39,614 bases of DNA from Eubacteriales Family XIII. Incertae Sedis bacterium (GCA_031266025.1 JAISBV010000130.1:1-39614); one strand, 5' to 3'; shown: positions 1 to 9,682, numbered from the stretch's first letter. Notes: a model not told the origin generated them from the sequence alone. Numbers and translations: made by a program.

Positions 1-1
1 C

Positions 2-49
2 GCTCAGGCCAACATGATCCCGCAGGGCGTGCTCAGCTTGCTCCAGTAA
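2..49 (+). CDS. Flagellin, C-terminal end only (partial, truncated by window edge)
   Basis: Frame reads AQANMIPQGVLSLLQ*, closely resembling the conserved flagellin C-terminus (..AQANQ.PQ.VLSLL.). Confidence 0.75.
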   Translation, partial: AQANMIPQGVLSLLQ

Positions 50-92
50 ACGGTGTTTTCGGGAACACAATCATTTTAACAAAGGGAACACT

Positions 93-130
93 GCGAAGAC
101 CGCCGCGAGGCGGTCTTCGCGCTTTCTTCC
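93..130 (+). terminator. Intrinsic terminator after flagellin
   Basis: Perfect 12-bp stem gcgaagaccgcc-gcga-ggcggtcttcgc (93-120) followed by a pyrimidine-rich tract. Confidence 0.75.
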
Positions 131-144
131 GTTCTTCAGGCATA

Positions 145-186
145 TTTTTTCCCTACAGTCGGAAAAAATCCACTAAAGCGTTATAA
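145..186 (+). repeat. Repeat family A, copy A1
   Basis: ttttttccctacagtcggaaaaaatccactaaagcgttataa; near-identical to 230-271. Confidence 0.8.
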
Positions 187-206
187 CGAGACTAAAGATC
201 ACGTCT

Positions 207-271
207 CGTTGAAACGCAACAGAGGTAAGATTTTTTCCTACAGTCGGAAAAAATCCACTAAAGCGTTATAA
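207..271 (+). repeat. Repeat family A, copy A2
   Basis: cgttgaaacgcaacagaggtaagattttttcctacagtcggaaaaaatccactaaagcgttataa; stem gattttttcc/ggaaaaaatc. Confidence 0.8.
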
Positions 272-283
272 AGAGCTTGAAAA

Positions 284-311
284 TTGTCTCAAATTGTAGT
301 TTAATTATACT
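284..311 (+). promoter_or_regulatory. Candidate sigma-A promoter (TTGTCT-16-TATACT) upstream of the acyl-CoA dehydrogenase operon
   Basis: -35-like 284-289 and -10-like 306-311, 16-nt spacer. Confidence 0.4.
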
Positions 312-369
312 TAGCATCAGGCATGGCATAAATAAGACTTTTTCGTACGGGTTTTTTTCATAGGGCGTC

Positions 370-554
370 GCAGTTTATTTATATTGCTCCGACAATATTT
401 AACTGTCGGAACGATTAATAAACTGCCCCGCAGCAAGACTACGGGGTATTGGAGAGCCGGGCAGTTTGATACGATAGGAAATATTGGGAACGGGTTCAAT
501 ACCCTACGTATATGAATAAGGAAATGCAGCAAGCTACGGGGTATTGAACCCGTT
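370..554 (+). repeat. Cluster of palindromic hairpins in the leader of the acyl-CoA dehydrogenase operon, including 'ccccgcagcaag..cggggtattg' family E copies
   Basis: Inverted repeats 370-394/404-426, 420-428/459-467 and 489-505/536-554; the cgcagcaag..acggggtattg motif recurs at 426-451, 526-546 and 20404-20428. Confidence 0.65.
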
Positions 555-644
555 TGCGTAATAAATTTTATTTGCGTTGTGACGTCCGCGCGACATTTTG
601 CGCGCGGAACAAGTGGTATCGGTATTGGTAAGAGGAGGATTTGC

Positions 645-1790
645 ATGAACTTTCAACTTACGAAAGAGCAGGAATTTGTAAGGAAGATGGTGAGAAGCTT
701 CGCTGAAACCGAAGTGGATCCCATCGCTGCGGACATCGACAAAGAACACAGATTTCCCGAGGAGACGGTAAAGCAGATGGGCCGGTACGGCCTTTTGGGC
801 GTGCCTTTTCCAAAGGAGTATGAGGGTGCCGGCGGTGATCATATATCCTATGCGATCACCGTGGAGGAGTTGTCCCGGAAATGCGCGTCGACGGGCGTAA
901 TCTGTTCGGCTCACACGTCGCTTTGCGTTTGGCCCATCTTCGCGTGGGGCAGCGACGATCAGAAAAATAAATACCTGCCGGATCTTACGAGCGGCAGGAA
1001 ACTCGGCGCTTTCGGTCTGACCGAGTCAAACGCCGGCACGGACGCGGGCGGACAGCAGACGCGCGCCGAAGACAAGGGTGATCATTGGCTACTGAACGGC
1101 GCCAAGGTGTTTATCACGAACGGCGGCTATGCCGACACATTCGTCGTCATGGCCATGACGGACAAATCGAAAGGTACGCGCGGAGGCATCAGTTCCTTCA
1201 TCGTCGAAAAGGGCTTCGAGGGCTTTTCGATCGGAAAGACGGAAGATAAGATGGGTATCTGCGCTTCATCCACAACGGAACTTGTTTTCCAAAACTGCAA
1301 GGTTCCCAAGGAAAATATACTCGGCAATGTGGGCGACGGATTCAAGGTCGCTATGTCCACGCTCGACGGCGGGCGCATCGGCATTGCGTCGCAGGCCCTC
1401 GGCATCGCGCAGGGCGCTTTTGACGTAACCGTGGAATATATGAAATCCAGAAAGCAGTTCAACAAAAAGCTCTCGCAGATGGATGCACTGCGTTTTGAGA
1501 TCGCGGATATGAAGACGCGCATAGAGGCCGCGCGCCTGTTGATCTACAGGGCGGCCGATATGAAAGACAAGCACTTGCCTTACGGTCCCGCGTCCGCTAT
1601 GGCGAAGCTCTTCGCCTCCGAAACGGCTATGCATGTTACGACCAAAGCCGTGCAGCTTCACGGCGGTTACGGTTACATGAGGGATTATCCTCTTGAACGG
1701 ATGATGAGAGACGCCAAGATCACGGAGATATACGAAGGTACCTCCGAGGCGCAGAAGCTCGTTATATCAGCGGATGTATTCAAGAAATAA
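645..1790 (+). CDS. Acyl-CoA dehydrogenase (butyryl/caffeyl-CoA dehydrogenase type)
   Basis: MNFQLTKEQEFVRKMVRSFAETEVDPIA..., C-terminal LHGGYGYMRDYPLERMMRDAKITEIYEGTSEAQ; RBS agaggagg before ATG 645. Confidence 0.93.
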   Translation: MNFQLTKEQEFVRKMVRSFAETEVDPIAADIDKEHRFPEETVKQMGRYGLLGVPFPKEYEGAGGDHISYAITVEELSRKCASTGVICSAHTSLCVWPIFAWGSDDQKNKYLPDLTSGRKLGAFGLTESNAGTDAGGQQTRAEDKGDHWLLNGAKVFITNGGYADTFVVMAMTDKSKGTRGGISSFIVEKGFEGFSIGKTEDKMGICASSTTELVFQNCKVPKENILGNVGDGFKVAMSTLDGGRIGIASQALGIAQGAFDVTVEYMKSRKQFNKKLSQMDALRFEIADMKTRIEAARLLIYRAADMKDKHLPYGPASAMAKLFASETAMHVTTKAVQLHGGYGYMRDYPLERMMRDAKITEIYEGTSEAQKLVISADVFKK

Positions 1791-1805
1791 GGAGGGGCTT
1801 TAACA

Positions 1806-2609
1806 ATGGCTTTCAAGATAATAGTTTGCGCCAAACAGGTGCCCGATACAAATGAAATAAAGATCGATCCTGTGACGAAGACGCTCGTGCGCGAGGGTGT
1901 GCCGAGCATTTTGAATCACGACGACGCGAACGCGCTCGAAGAAGCGCTCAAAATCAAGGACGCATATCCCGACACGACGATAACGGTCGTGACGATGGGC
2001 CCGCCTCAGGCAAAGGATATGCTGATAGAATGTCTTGCCATGGGCGCGGACGACGGCGTGCTGCTTTCGGATCGCGCGCTCGGGGGCTCCGATACGTGGG
2101 CCACGTCCAACGCTATCGCGGCGGCAATAAATAAGATAGGAGACTATGATCTGATCTTTGCGGGCAGACAGGCCATAGACGGCGACACGGCGCAGGTCGG
2201 CCCGCAGATCGCCGAGAAACTCGGCTTGCCGCAGGTCACGTATGTGGCCGAGTTTTCTATGTCAGATGATAAAAAACATATTACGGTAAAACGGGCGCTT
2301 GAGGACGGTTATGAATTGATAAAGATAAATACCCCTTGTATGCTTACGGCCATCAAGGAGCTGAATACTCCGCGCTATATGTCCATAGGCGGCATCTTCG
2401 ACGCTGTGCGAAAGGACATCCCGACTTGGGGCGCAAAGGAGCTCGGCGTGAATACGGATAAGGAGGTCGGTCTCGAAGCCTCTCCGACGAATGTGTTCCG
2501 CTCGTTCACTCCCGCGCCCAAGGGTAAAGGTATGATTATAGAGGCCGACACGGAAAAAGAATTGGCGGATAAGCTGCTTATCAATTTGAAGTCGAAACAC
2601 ATAATATAG
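1806..2609 (+). CDS. etfB: Electron transfer flavoprotein subunit beta
   Basis: [48 protein letters not shown]; adjacent to ACAD and etfA. Confidence 0.95.
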   Translation: MAFKIIVCAKQVPDTNEIKIDPVTKTLVREGVPSILNHDDANALEEALKIKDAYPDTTITVVTMGPPQAKDMLIECLAMGADDGVLLSDRALGGSDTWATSNAIAAAINKIGDYDLIFAGRQAIDGDTAQVGPQIAEKLGLPQVTYVAEFSMSDDKKHITVKRALEDGYELIKINTPCMLTAIKELNTPRYMSIGGIFDAVRKDIPTWGAKELGVNTDKEVGLEASPTNVFRSFTPAPKGKGMIIEADTEKELADKLLINLKSKHII

Positions 2610-2629
2610 TTGAGGGGGTAGAAAACAAA

Positions 2630-3913
2630 ATGGCAATTTGTGTAATAAATGAAAAATGCAAAGGCTGCAAGCTGTGTATAAAGGCCTGTCCCTTTGACGC
2701 CATCTACATGGAAGGCAAGTTGGCCGTTATCAACGAGAAGTGCACAGCCTGCAAACAGTGTATAGCCGCTTGCAAATTCGATGCGATAGAGGATACGGGC
2801 GAGGAAGAAGGCCCTGTGGATCTCTCCGCGTACAAGCACGTATGGGTCTACGCCGAACAGCGTGCCGGCAAGCTCATGAACGTCGCGCTTGAGCTGATCG
2901 GCGAGGGCAGGAGACTGGCCCGCGAGATAAGCGACGATACGAAGGTGTACGCCGTGCTGATCGGCGACGGCATAAGCGGACTTGCGAGCGAGTGCTTTGA
3001 ATTCGGCGCGGACGGCGTGTATCTTATAGAAAATCCCTTGCTTGCGAATTTTACGACGGACGGTTATACGAAGGTACTGTATGACGCCGTCAAGGCATAT
3101 AAACCCGAAATTGTGCTGTTCGGCGCGACGCATATAGGCAGAGACTTAGCGCCGAGGGTGGCGGCCAGATTGAGCACAGGTCTTACAGCTGACTGTACGC
3201 GGCTTGACGTCAAGGTCAGCAGCTACATCGATTACGCAAACAAGAACACGACGTTGGATACGTCCACGCTCGACCCCGCGTCCGACGACAAAGGGCTCAA
3301 GCAGACGAGACCCGCGTTCGGCGGCAACCTTATGGCTACTATAGTGTGCCCGAGAACAAGGCCGCAGATGTCGACGGTACGCCCGGGCGTTATGACGCGC
3401 CGCGAACGCGTACCGGGCGCGACGGGCGATATCGTAAACGTAAACGTCTCTTTGGCTGAAAACGATATAAGGACGAAGATCGTCGAGATAGTTAAGTCGG
3501 CGAAGGAGATCGTATCATTGACAGACGCGGACATCATCTGCTCCGGAGGGCGCGGACTCGGCGATCCGTCGGGCTTCGAGTTGATACGCAAGTTCGCCGC
3601 GAAGGTGGGAGGCGTCGTCGGATCAAGCCGCGCCGCCGTGGACGCGGGTTGGATCGATCACTCGCATCAGGTGGGACAGACCGGCACCACGGTCAAGCCC
3701 AAGATATATTTCGCCTGCGGCATTTCCGGGGCGATACAGCATTTGGCCGGAATGCAGACCTCGGACATCATAGTCGCGATCAACAAGGATCCCGAAGCCC
3801 CGATATTCGAGGTGGCTGACTATGGTATTGTCGGTGATCTGTACAAGGTGATACCGCAGATCATAGATGAGTGGGACGGCGCGGACGAACTCTATGAGGC
3901 GACCGTACACTAA
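2630..3913 (+). CDS. etfA: Electron transfer flavoprotein subunit alpha with N-terminal 2x[4Fe-4S] ferredoxin domain
   Basis: N-terminus [16 protein letters not shown]...[17 protein letters not shown]-terminal ETF alpha FAD domain [38 protein letters not shown]. Confidence 0.95.
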   Translation: MAICVINEKCKGCKLCIKACPFDAIYMEGKLAVINEKCTACKQCIAACKFDAIEDTGEEEGPVDLSAYKHVWVYAEQRAGKLMNVALELIGEGRRLAREISDDTKVYAVLIGDGISGLASECFEFGADGVYLIENPLLANFTTDGYTKVLYDAVKAYKPEIVLFGATHIGRDLAPRVAARLSTGLTADCTRLDVKVSSYIDYANKNTTLDTSTLDPASDDKGLKQTRPAFGGNLMATIVCPRTRPQMSTVRPGVMTRRERVPGATGDIVNVNVSLAENDIRTKIVEIVKSAKEIVSLTDADIICSGGRGLGDPSGFELIRKFAAKVGGVVGSSRAAVDAGWIDHSHQVGQTGTTVKPKIYFACGISGAIQHLAGMQTSDIIVAINKDPEAPIFEVADYGIVGDLYKVIPQIIDEWDGADELYEATVH

Positions 3914-3937
3914 GGATCTGTCCGGATGAAAAATCCG

Positions 3938-3970
3938 AAACGCGGGCGACATTTGTTTCCCGCGTTTTTC
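3938..3970 (+). terminator. Intrinsic terminator after etfA
   Basis: aaacgcggg-cgacatttgttt-cccgcgttttt. Confidence 0.75.
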
Positions 3971-4018
3971 GTTGTGCGTTGGTTGCGCGCCCTTGCGCGG
4001 ACGGTCGAAAACCGTAGA

Positions 4019-4032
4019 CAAACATACGTTTG
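4019..4032. promoter_or_regulatory. Candidate LexA (DinR-type) operator upstream of ruvC
   Basis: CAAACATACGTTTG, a perfect 14-bp palindrome, one base off the Bacillus-type CGAACRNRYGTTYG box; 18 nt before the ruvC ATG. Confidence 0.6.
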
Positions 4033-4050
4033 TATGATAAACTGGTAGGC

Positions 4051-4551
4051 ATGAAGATATTGGGCATAGATCCGGGCTACGCGATTCTCGGATACGGGAT
4101 AGTAGAGATGAAAGGCGGCAGGTTTTCCCCGCGCGGTTACGGCGCGATTACAACAGCCGCCGATACGGCGCTCCCGGAGCGCTTGAAGATTCTTTACGCC
4201 GAGCTTATGGATGTTATAGAGCTGCATGATCCGGACGTAGCTTCCGTCGAGGAGCTGATTTTCAACAGCAATGTCAAGACAGCCCTGCTTGTGGGGCAGG
4301 CGAGAGGCGCCGCAGTGCTTGCCTGCGTCAATTCGGGACTCAGAATATACGAGTACACGCCGCTGCAGATCAAGCAGGGCCTGACAGGCTACGGCCGTGC
4401 CGACAAGGCGCAGATGCAGATGATGGTAAAGACGATACTGCATCTTGATGAAACTCCGAAACCCGACGACGCCGCCGACGCCTTGGCCGCCGCGATTTGC
4501 CACGGCCATTCCGCGGCGTATCGCAAGCGCATGGAGGAGGTCGCGAGATGA
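4051..4551 (+). CDS. ruvC: Crossover junction endodeoxyribonuclease RuvC
   Basis: MKILGIDPGYAILGYGIVE..., SVEELIFNSNVKTALLVGQARGAAV, DDAADALAAAICH. Confidence 0.95.
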   Translation: MKILGIDPGYAILGYGIVEMKGGRFSPRGYGAITTAADTALPERLKILYAELMDVIELHDPDVASVEELIFNSNVKTALLVGQARGAAVLACVNSGLRIYEYTPLQIKQGLTGYGRADKAQMQMMVKTILHLDETPKPDDAADALAAAICHGHSAAYRKRMEEVAR

Positions 4552-5162
4552 TTTGGTCCGTCAGCGGCGAGCTGACATATAAACTTGACGGCCGTGTGGT
4601 GATAGAGACCGGCGGCATAGGTTACGAGATATCCGTTCCGGAAAATTGCGACGTTTATCGGCACAAGGAAGGGGATCGCGTCATGGTGTACACAGCCATG
4701 ATCGTCAAAGAGGACGACGTGAGCCTCTTCGGTTTCTCGGACAGAACGTCGCTCTCACTGTTCCGCAAACTGCTCACAGTCGGCGGAGTGGGCGCAAAGG
4801 CGGCTATGTCCGTGCTGTCCGCAATGCCTGTGGCGGAGCTTACGAAGGCGATAATATTCGGAGACGCGCCTATGCTGACGCGCGCAAACGGCATAGGAAA
4901 GAAGTCTGCGGAACGTATTATATTGGAACTCAAGGATAAACTGGAGATGTACGCGGAACCCGGAATGGCTGCGGGCGCGCGCCTTTCCGGCGAAGCCGCG
5001 GCAGCGGGCGCGACCGCCGCGGACGACCCTCGCGCTCAGGCCGCAGATGCGCTCGTGGGTCTCGGCTATTCGCGCGCGGAAGCCTTTTCCGCCGTAGCCG
5101 GTGTTACTGACGACGATCTTAAGGTTGAAGAGTATATCAAACGGGCGCTTAAACGTATATAG
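4548..5162 (+). CDS. ruvA: Holliday junction branch migration protein RuvA
   Basis: MIWSVSGELTYK..., GGVGAKAAMSVLSAMPV, GIGKKSAERIILELKDK; ATGA overlap with ruvC. Confidence 0.95.
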   Translation: MIWSVSGELTYKLDGRVVIETGGIGYEISVPENCDVYRHKEGDRVMVYTAMIVKEDDVSLFGFSDRTSLSLFRKLLTVGGVGAKAAMSVLSAMPVAELTKAIIFGDAPMLTRANGIGKKSAERIILELKDKLEMYAEPGMAAGARLSGEAAAAGATAADDPRAQAADALVGLGYSRAEAFSAVAGVTDDDLKVEEYIKRALKRI

Positions 5163-5238
5163 GTAATAACCACACTTGAAGTGGTGTTTAAGCTGACTTA
5201 GTCTTAATTTAAGCTTTGAGTATACGGTGATTGACTGT

Positions 5239-6300
5239 ATGACAAATTACGACGACAGAATAATGACGGGCGAGCATCTTGACGAGGATGAGGCGTTTGC
5301 GGAATTGAGTCTCAGACCCAAGAAGCTCAGCGAATACATCGGCCAAAAGAACGTGACTGACAACCTCAAGGTGTTTATCGACGCCGCGCGTTTGCGGAAC
5401 GAGCCGCTTGATCACGTCCTTTTTTACGGCCCGCCGGGGCTCGGAAAGACGACGCTCGCGGGTATCATAGCAAACGAATTGGGCGTGGAACTGCGCATTA
5501 CGTCGGGCCCCGCCATAGAGCGGGCCGGAGACTTGGCCGCCCTGCTCACGAATCTTGGTGATCGCGACGTGCTGTTTATAGACGAGATACACAGACTCAA
5601 TCGTTCCGTCGAGGAGGTGCTGTACTCCGCAATGGAAGATTATGCCATAGATATTATCATAGGTAAGGGGCCTTCCGCTCGTTCCATAAGAATAGACCTC
5701 GGCAAATTTACGCTTATCGGCGCGACGACGAGGGCAGGATCGCTTTCGGCGCCGCTCCGCGACCGTTTCGGCGTGATAAGCAAGTTTGAGATGTACAGAC
5801 CGAGCGAGTTAATGAGCATTATCGCGCGTTCGGCCGAGCTTTTGCGCGTCGAGACAGACGAGGAATCCATGAGCGAATTGGCGCTGCGTTCACGCGGCAC
5901 GCCGAGGGTCGCGAACAGGCTGCTCAAGCGCGTCCGCGATTTCTGCCAAGTGAAGGGCAGCGGGCGCATAGACATGGAGATCACGCGCTATACGCTGAAT
6001 TCACTCGGTATTGATGAAAAAGGGCTCGAAGGGCTCGACAGGGATATACTGAGACTTATCATAGAACGCTTTGGCGGCGGGCCGGTCGGTATAGACACGA
6101 TAGCCGCAGCCATAGGCGAGGAGCGCGTCACCATTGAAGACGTATACGAGCCATATCTGATGCAGATGGGCTATCTGCACAGGACGCAGAAGGGTCGCGT
6201 GGTGTCGCGGGACGCGTATACGCATCTGGGGCTGAAAGCGCCCGACATGTCCGCCGATGCGCAAATTTCAATATTTGAGGAGGATTTTCCCGATGAATGA
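5239..6300 (+). CDS. ruvB: Holliday junction branch migration ATPase RuvB
   Basis: [23 protein letters not shown]..., [21 protein letters not shown], winged-helix C-terminus. Start could also be GTG 5227. Confidence 0.96.
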   Translation: MTNYDDRIMTGEHLDEDEAFAELSLRPKKLSEYIGQKNVTDNLKVFIDAARLRNEPLDHVLFYGPPGLGKTTLAGIIANELGVELRITSGPAIERAGDLAALLTNLGDRDVLFIDEIHRLNRSVEEVLYSAMEDYAIDIIIGKGPSARSIRIDLGKFTLIGATTRAGSLSAPLRDRFGVISKFEMYRPSELMSIIARSAELLRVETDEESMSELALRSRGTPRVANRLLKRVRDFCQVKGSGRIDMEITRYTLNSLGIDEKGLEGLDRDILRLIIERFGGGPVGIDTIAAAIGEERVTIEDVYEPYLMQMGYLHRTQKGRVVSRDAYTHLGLKAPDMSADAQISIFEEDFPDE

Positions 6301-7711
6301 ACTGTCCTATGGGTTGCTGCTCAAAGGGTCGATCAAGACAGTGTGTATCGCCGCGCTGTGCCTTGCCGCCGTCGCGTGCACGGCGTCTTCCGCAGTGTTT
6401 GCCGCGGACGGCGGCGCTGTTATTCGCATAGGTCTGTCTTACGGCTCGGGCGCGCCCGCGTCATGTGAGATTTCGTCCGCGAACGGTTTTATCTTGGGCG
6501 TGTATGAAAAGGGCGGTTTCCGGGAAGGTATGCCGCTGCCCGCGTATACGACGCTGACCGTTTCCGCGAGCGGCGGACGCACGACGCTTCATGCCGGCGG
6601 CGTGCTCGTATCGGACGACGTGGGCGCGGGAAACTGCATTATGCCTTACGATTACGCGGCGGGCGCGCCTATAGTGTACAACGGCGTTCCGTACAGGGGA
6701 GGACTGTCGTTTCGTTCCAATTCCAATAACACGTTCAACGTGATAAACAGGCTTACTGTCGAGGAATATCTGTACGGCGTCATCAATTCGGAGATGGGTT
6801 ACAAGAATCCGGGCGAGGCTTTGAAGGCGCAGGCCGTGGCCGCCAGAAGCTACGCTATATTGAAGACGGACTCGCACGCGAGCGACGGCTTCGATATGTG
6901 CGCTGCGGCGCACTGTCAGGTATATAAGGGCTATGGCGACGAGCACGCCGAAACTTCGGCGGCGGTTGACGGCACGGCCGGCTTGGCGCTTTACAGCGGC
7001 GGCGTTCCTGTCAGCGGCAATTATTTCAAGAACAGCGGCGGCCACACTCAAAACGCCGAGGACGTCTGGAATTCCGCGGAAGCGCATCTGCGAGGCGTTT
7101 TGGACGAGTATTCTCCTCCGTATACATGGGGATGGCAGCTTTCATTCCGCGAACTGCGCACGCTGATAGCGTCGGCCGGCGATGATCCGGGCGATATATC
7201 CTCGATTTCCGTCAGCGAGAGAACCGTGAACGGGCATGTTTTGGCCGTCAGCATAACGGGCGAAAGAGGCGTTGTCACATTGGAGAAGAATCGTATTCGC
7301 ACGGTGCTTGGGGCGTCTAACGTAAAGTCTCTGAATTTTACGTTCGGCGGGGCGCCGCCTACGCCCGCTCGGCCGCAGTCCGTTCATGTCGCGGTCGGCG
7401 GCGGCGTTCAAGAACTCTCGGGCGGAATGTCCGTGCTTTCCGCAAACGGTTTTGCGGTAACCGTCAACATGGCGGACGCCGTCATACAAGGCGCGTCCGA
7501 ACGCGTAAAAGCGTCCGGTTCGGACGGGTCTTTGGCCGGCGCGTTCCCCCCTGAAGGCGAAACAGCTACGGGCGGCAGCGTCACGTTTACGGGCAGCGGC
7601 TATGGGCACGGCGTGGGTATGCCGCAGGACAGCGCTATAGAAATGGCGAATCAGGGCTTTGATTTCAGACAAATTTTGACAAAATATTTTACCGGGACGG
7701 AGATACGGTGA
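6293..7711 (+). CDS. SpoIID/LytB-domain exported protein
   Basis: Signal peptide; [75 protein letters not shown]; overlaps ruvB stop. Confidence 0.9.
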   Translation: MNELSYGLLLKGSIKTVCIAALCLAAVACTASSAVFAADGGAVIRIGLSYGSGAPASCEISSANGFILGVYEKGGFREGMPLPAYTTLTVSASGGRTTLHAGGVLVSDDVGAGNCIMPYDYAAGAPIVYNGVPYRGGLSFRSNSNNTFNVINRLTVEEYLYGVINSEMGYKNPGEALKAQAVAARSYAILKTDSHASDGFDMCAAAHCQVYKGYGDEHAETSAAVDGTAGLALYSGGVPVSGNYFKNSGGHTQNAEDVWNSAEAHLRGVLDEYSPPYTWGWQLSFRELRTLIASAGDDPGDISSISVSERTVNGHVLAVSITGERGVVTLEKNRIRTVLGASNVKSLNFTFGGAPPTPARPQSVHVAVGGGVQELSGGMSVLSANGFAVTVNMADAVIQGASERVKASGSDGSLAGAFPPEGETATGGSVTFTGSGYGHGVGMPQDSAIEMANQGFDFRQILTKYFTGTEIR

Positions 7712-7715
7712 ACGG

Positions 7716-8780
7716 ATGCGTTTGAGTGAGTTTGACTACAGACTGCCGGCGGAGAGTATCGCGCGTTATCCGGCCAAGCGGCGCGACGACTCGCGGCTTA
7801 TGGTGATTCACCGTGATACCGGCCGTACCGAACATCGGCGTTTTTATGATGTGCTTTCATATTTGAACGCCGGCGATTGCCTTGTTATAAACGAATCCAA
7901 GGTATTGCCGGCGCGTCTTTTCGGCGTTCGAGAAAGGGCGGGCGCGCGCGGAGACGTCGTCTCTGTGGAATGTCTGCTCGTCAGATGCATTTCGGACAGC
8001 GTTTGGGAGATTATGGTTCGCCCCGGTAAGCGCTTGCGTAAGGGAGATACGGTGCGCTTCACGGAAAACGGCGATTTTTCGGCCGAGATAACGGATTTTA
8101 CCGGCGACGGTCTGCGCGCGGCGGTTTTTCGCTGCACGGGTGATTTTATGGACAGACTGTCGGAACTCGGCAAAATGCCTATTCCGCCGTACATCGGCAG
8201 GGAGGCGGAAGAATCGGACAAGACTCGTTATCAGACGGTGTATTCGCGCGTTCGGGGTTCTGTCGCCGCGCCTACCGCGGGTTTGCATTTTACCGATGAA
8301 CTGCTTCGCGAAGCGGCGGACGCCGGTGTGCGCGTAGCGAGACTGTGTCTGCACGTCGGCCCTGGTACGTTCAGACCAGTAAAAACGGACGATATCGAGA
8401 CGCATACGATGCACATTGAAGAATACGAGATCAGCGCGGAATGCGCCGCACTTATAGACGAAACGAAAGCTGAAAACGGGAGCGTGATCTGCGTCGGAAC
8501 GACGTCGGCGCGCGCGGTGGAAAGCGCGGCGCTTTACGATAAGGCGGCCGGCCGCGCGCGCGCGCGGCCGGGCCGCGGCAGTACGGATATCTTCATATAC
8601 CCCGGCTATGAGTTCAGGCTCACCGACGCGCTTATCACGAATTTCCATCTGCCGAAATCCACGCTGCTCATGCTCGTTTCTGCGTTCTGCGACAGAGAAC
8701 GCGTACTTCGCGCCTATGAGGAGGCTGCCTTGGAAGGTTACAGATTTCTTACTTACGGGGATGCGATGCTGATACTATGA
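7716..8780 (+). CDS. queA: tRNA preQ1(34) S-adenosylmethionine ribosyltransferase-isomerase QueA
   Basis: MRLSEFDYRLPAESIARYPAKRRDDSRLMV; VAAPTAGLHFTDELL; TDIFIYPGYEFRLTDALITNFHLPKSTLLMLVSAF. Confidence 0.97.
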   Translation: MRLSEFDYRLPAESIARYPAKRRDDSRLMVIHRDTGRTEHRRFYDVLSYLNAGDCLVINESKVLPARLFGVRERAGARGDVVSVECLLVRCISDSVWEIMVRPGKRLRKGDTVRFTENGDFSAEITDFTGDGLRAAVFRCTGDFMDRLSELGKMPIPPYIGREAEESDKTRYQTVYSRVRGSVAAPTAGLHFTDELLREAADAGVRVARLCLHVGPGTFRPVKTDDIETHTMHIEEYEISAECAALIDETKAENGSVICVGTTSARAVESAALYDKAAGRARARPGRGSTDIFIYPGYEFRLTDALITNFHLPKSTLLMLVSAFCDRERVLRAYEEAALEGYRFLTYGDAMLIL

Positions 8781-9682
8781 TGCGTTTAAAAGCCGACCTG
8801 TCGCTCCTGCTCGTTACATTGGGTTGGGGCGTGTCTTATATTTTGATAGATATTTGCCTTTCGGAATTGCCGCCGTTCACACTGAACGCGTGGCGGTTTT
8901 TGGGCGCGTTTTTCGTCGCTTTTCTGCTGTCCTCCAAGCGTTTGATTCGCATCGGGCGCGATACGTTAAAATACAGCGCGTATATAGGCGTTGCGCTGCT
9001 GTTCGTTTATTCCGGCGCCACATTCGGCGTCATGTACACCAGCCTGTCAAACGCGGGTTTTCTGTGCGGGCTTACGGTGATATTTACGCCGCTGCTCGGT
9101 CTGCTCGTGTTCCGCAAAAGGCCGGACGCGAAATTGGTCGCGGCCGTCGTTATGGCCTTGGCCGGAATAGGACTGCTGACGCTTAAGGATGATCTGCGCT
9201 TCGCTTCGGGTGATGTTTTCTGCATCATGGCCGCCCTATCATATGCCGTAGATCTTTTGGTCACGGAAAGGGCCGTGAAAAAACCGTCGGTGGACGCCTT
9301 CGGGCTGGGCGTGTATCAGCTTGGTTTCACGGGCCTTTTTATGCTGATAGCGGCGCTTATATTCGAGACGCCGCATCCGCCCGTCTATCCCGGAACATGG
9401 GGCGCACTGATATTTTTGACGGTATTTTGCACAGGGATAGCCTTCATTGTGCAAGCTGTGGCGCAGCAGTATACCGACGCGTCGCGCGTGGGCGTTATTT
9501 TCACGCTCGAGCCGGTCTTCGCGGGCGTCGCCGCACGCGTTTTCGCCGGCGAGGTTCTTTCGGGCAGGGCGACGCTTGGGGCCGTTTTGCTGCTTTGCAG
9601 TTTGTTTTTTATAGAGATTGATTTCAGGAAGCTTAGATCGGCGCTCAAGAAGGTAAGGCGCCGGGGTTCTCTTGACAAATGA
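8777..9682 (+). CDS. DMT/EamA-family transporter
   Basis: About 10 hydrophobic segments, two EamA-like halves (LLLVTLGWGVSYILIDICL...; FCTGIAFIVQAVAQQYTDASRVGVIFTLEPVFAGVAA). Confidence 0.9.
   Translation: MMRLKADLSLLLVTLGWGVSYILIDICLSELPPFTLNAWRFLGAFFVAFLLSSKRLIRIGRDTLKYSAYIGVALLFVYSGATFGVMYTSLSNAGFLCGLTVIFTPLLGLLVFRKRPDAKLVAAVVMALAGIGLLTLKDDLRFASGDVFCIMAALSYAVDLLVTERAVKKPSVDAFGLGVYQLGFTGLFMLIAALIFETPHPPVYPGTWGALIFLTVFCTGIAFIVQAVAQQYTDASRVGVIFTLEPVFAGVAARVFAGEVLSGRATLGAVLLLCSLFFIEIDFRKLRSALKKVRRRGSLDK

Noticed and set aside
145-271. CRISPR-like interpretation of the tandem A1/A2 repeats
   Set aside because: Only two units, with an internally palindromic spacer and dispersed copies elsewhere; no cas genes.
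207-271. Family A as a promoter (TTGAAA ... TTATAA)
   Set aside because: The -35 and -10-like hexamers would be roughly 50 nt apart, incompatible with sigma-A spacing.
317-914. Minus-strand ORFs over the leader of the acyl-CoA dehydrogenase gene
   Set aside because: They run through hairpin repeats and antisense to a solid gene; no RBS or motif.
5163-5238. Possible second LexA box or regulatory RNA between ruvA and ruvB
   Set aside because: Only short inverted repeats (accac..gtggt, aagct..agctt); no operator-like palindrome.
6461-8648. Antisense ORFs such as 6461..7087 and 7857..8648
   Set aside because: Shadow ORFs opposite the SpoIID-like gene and queA.
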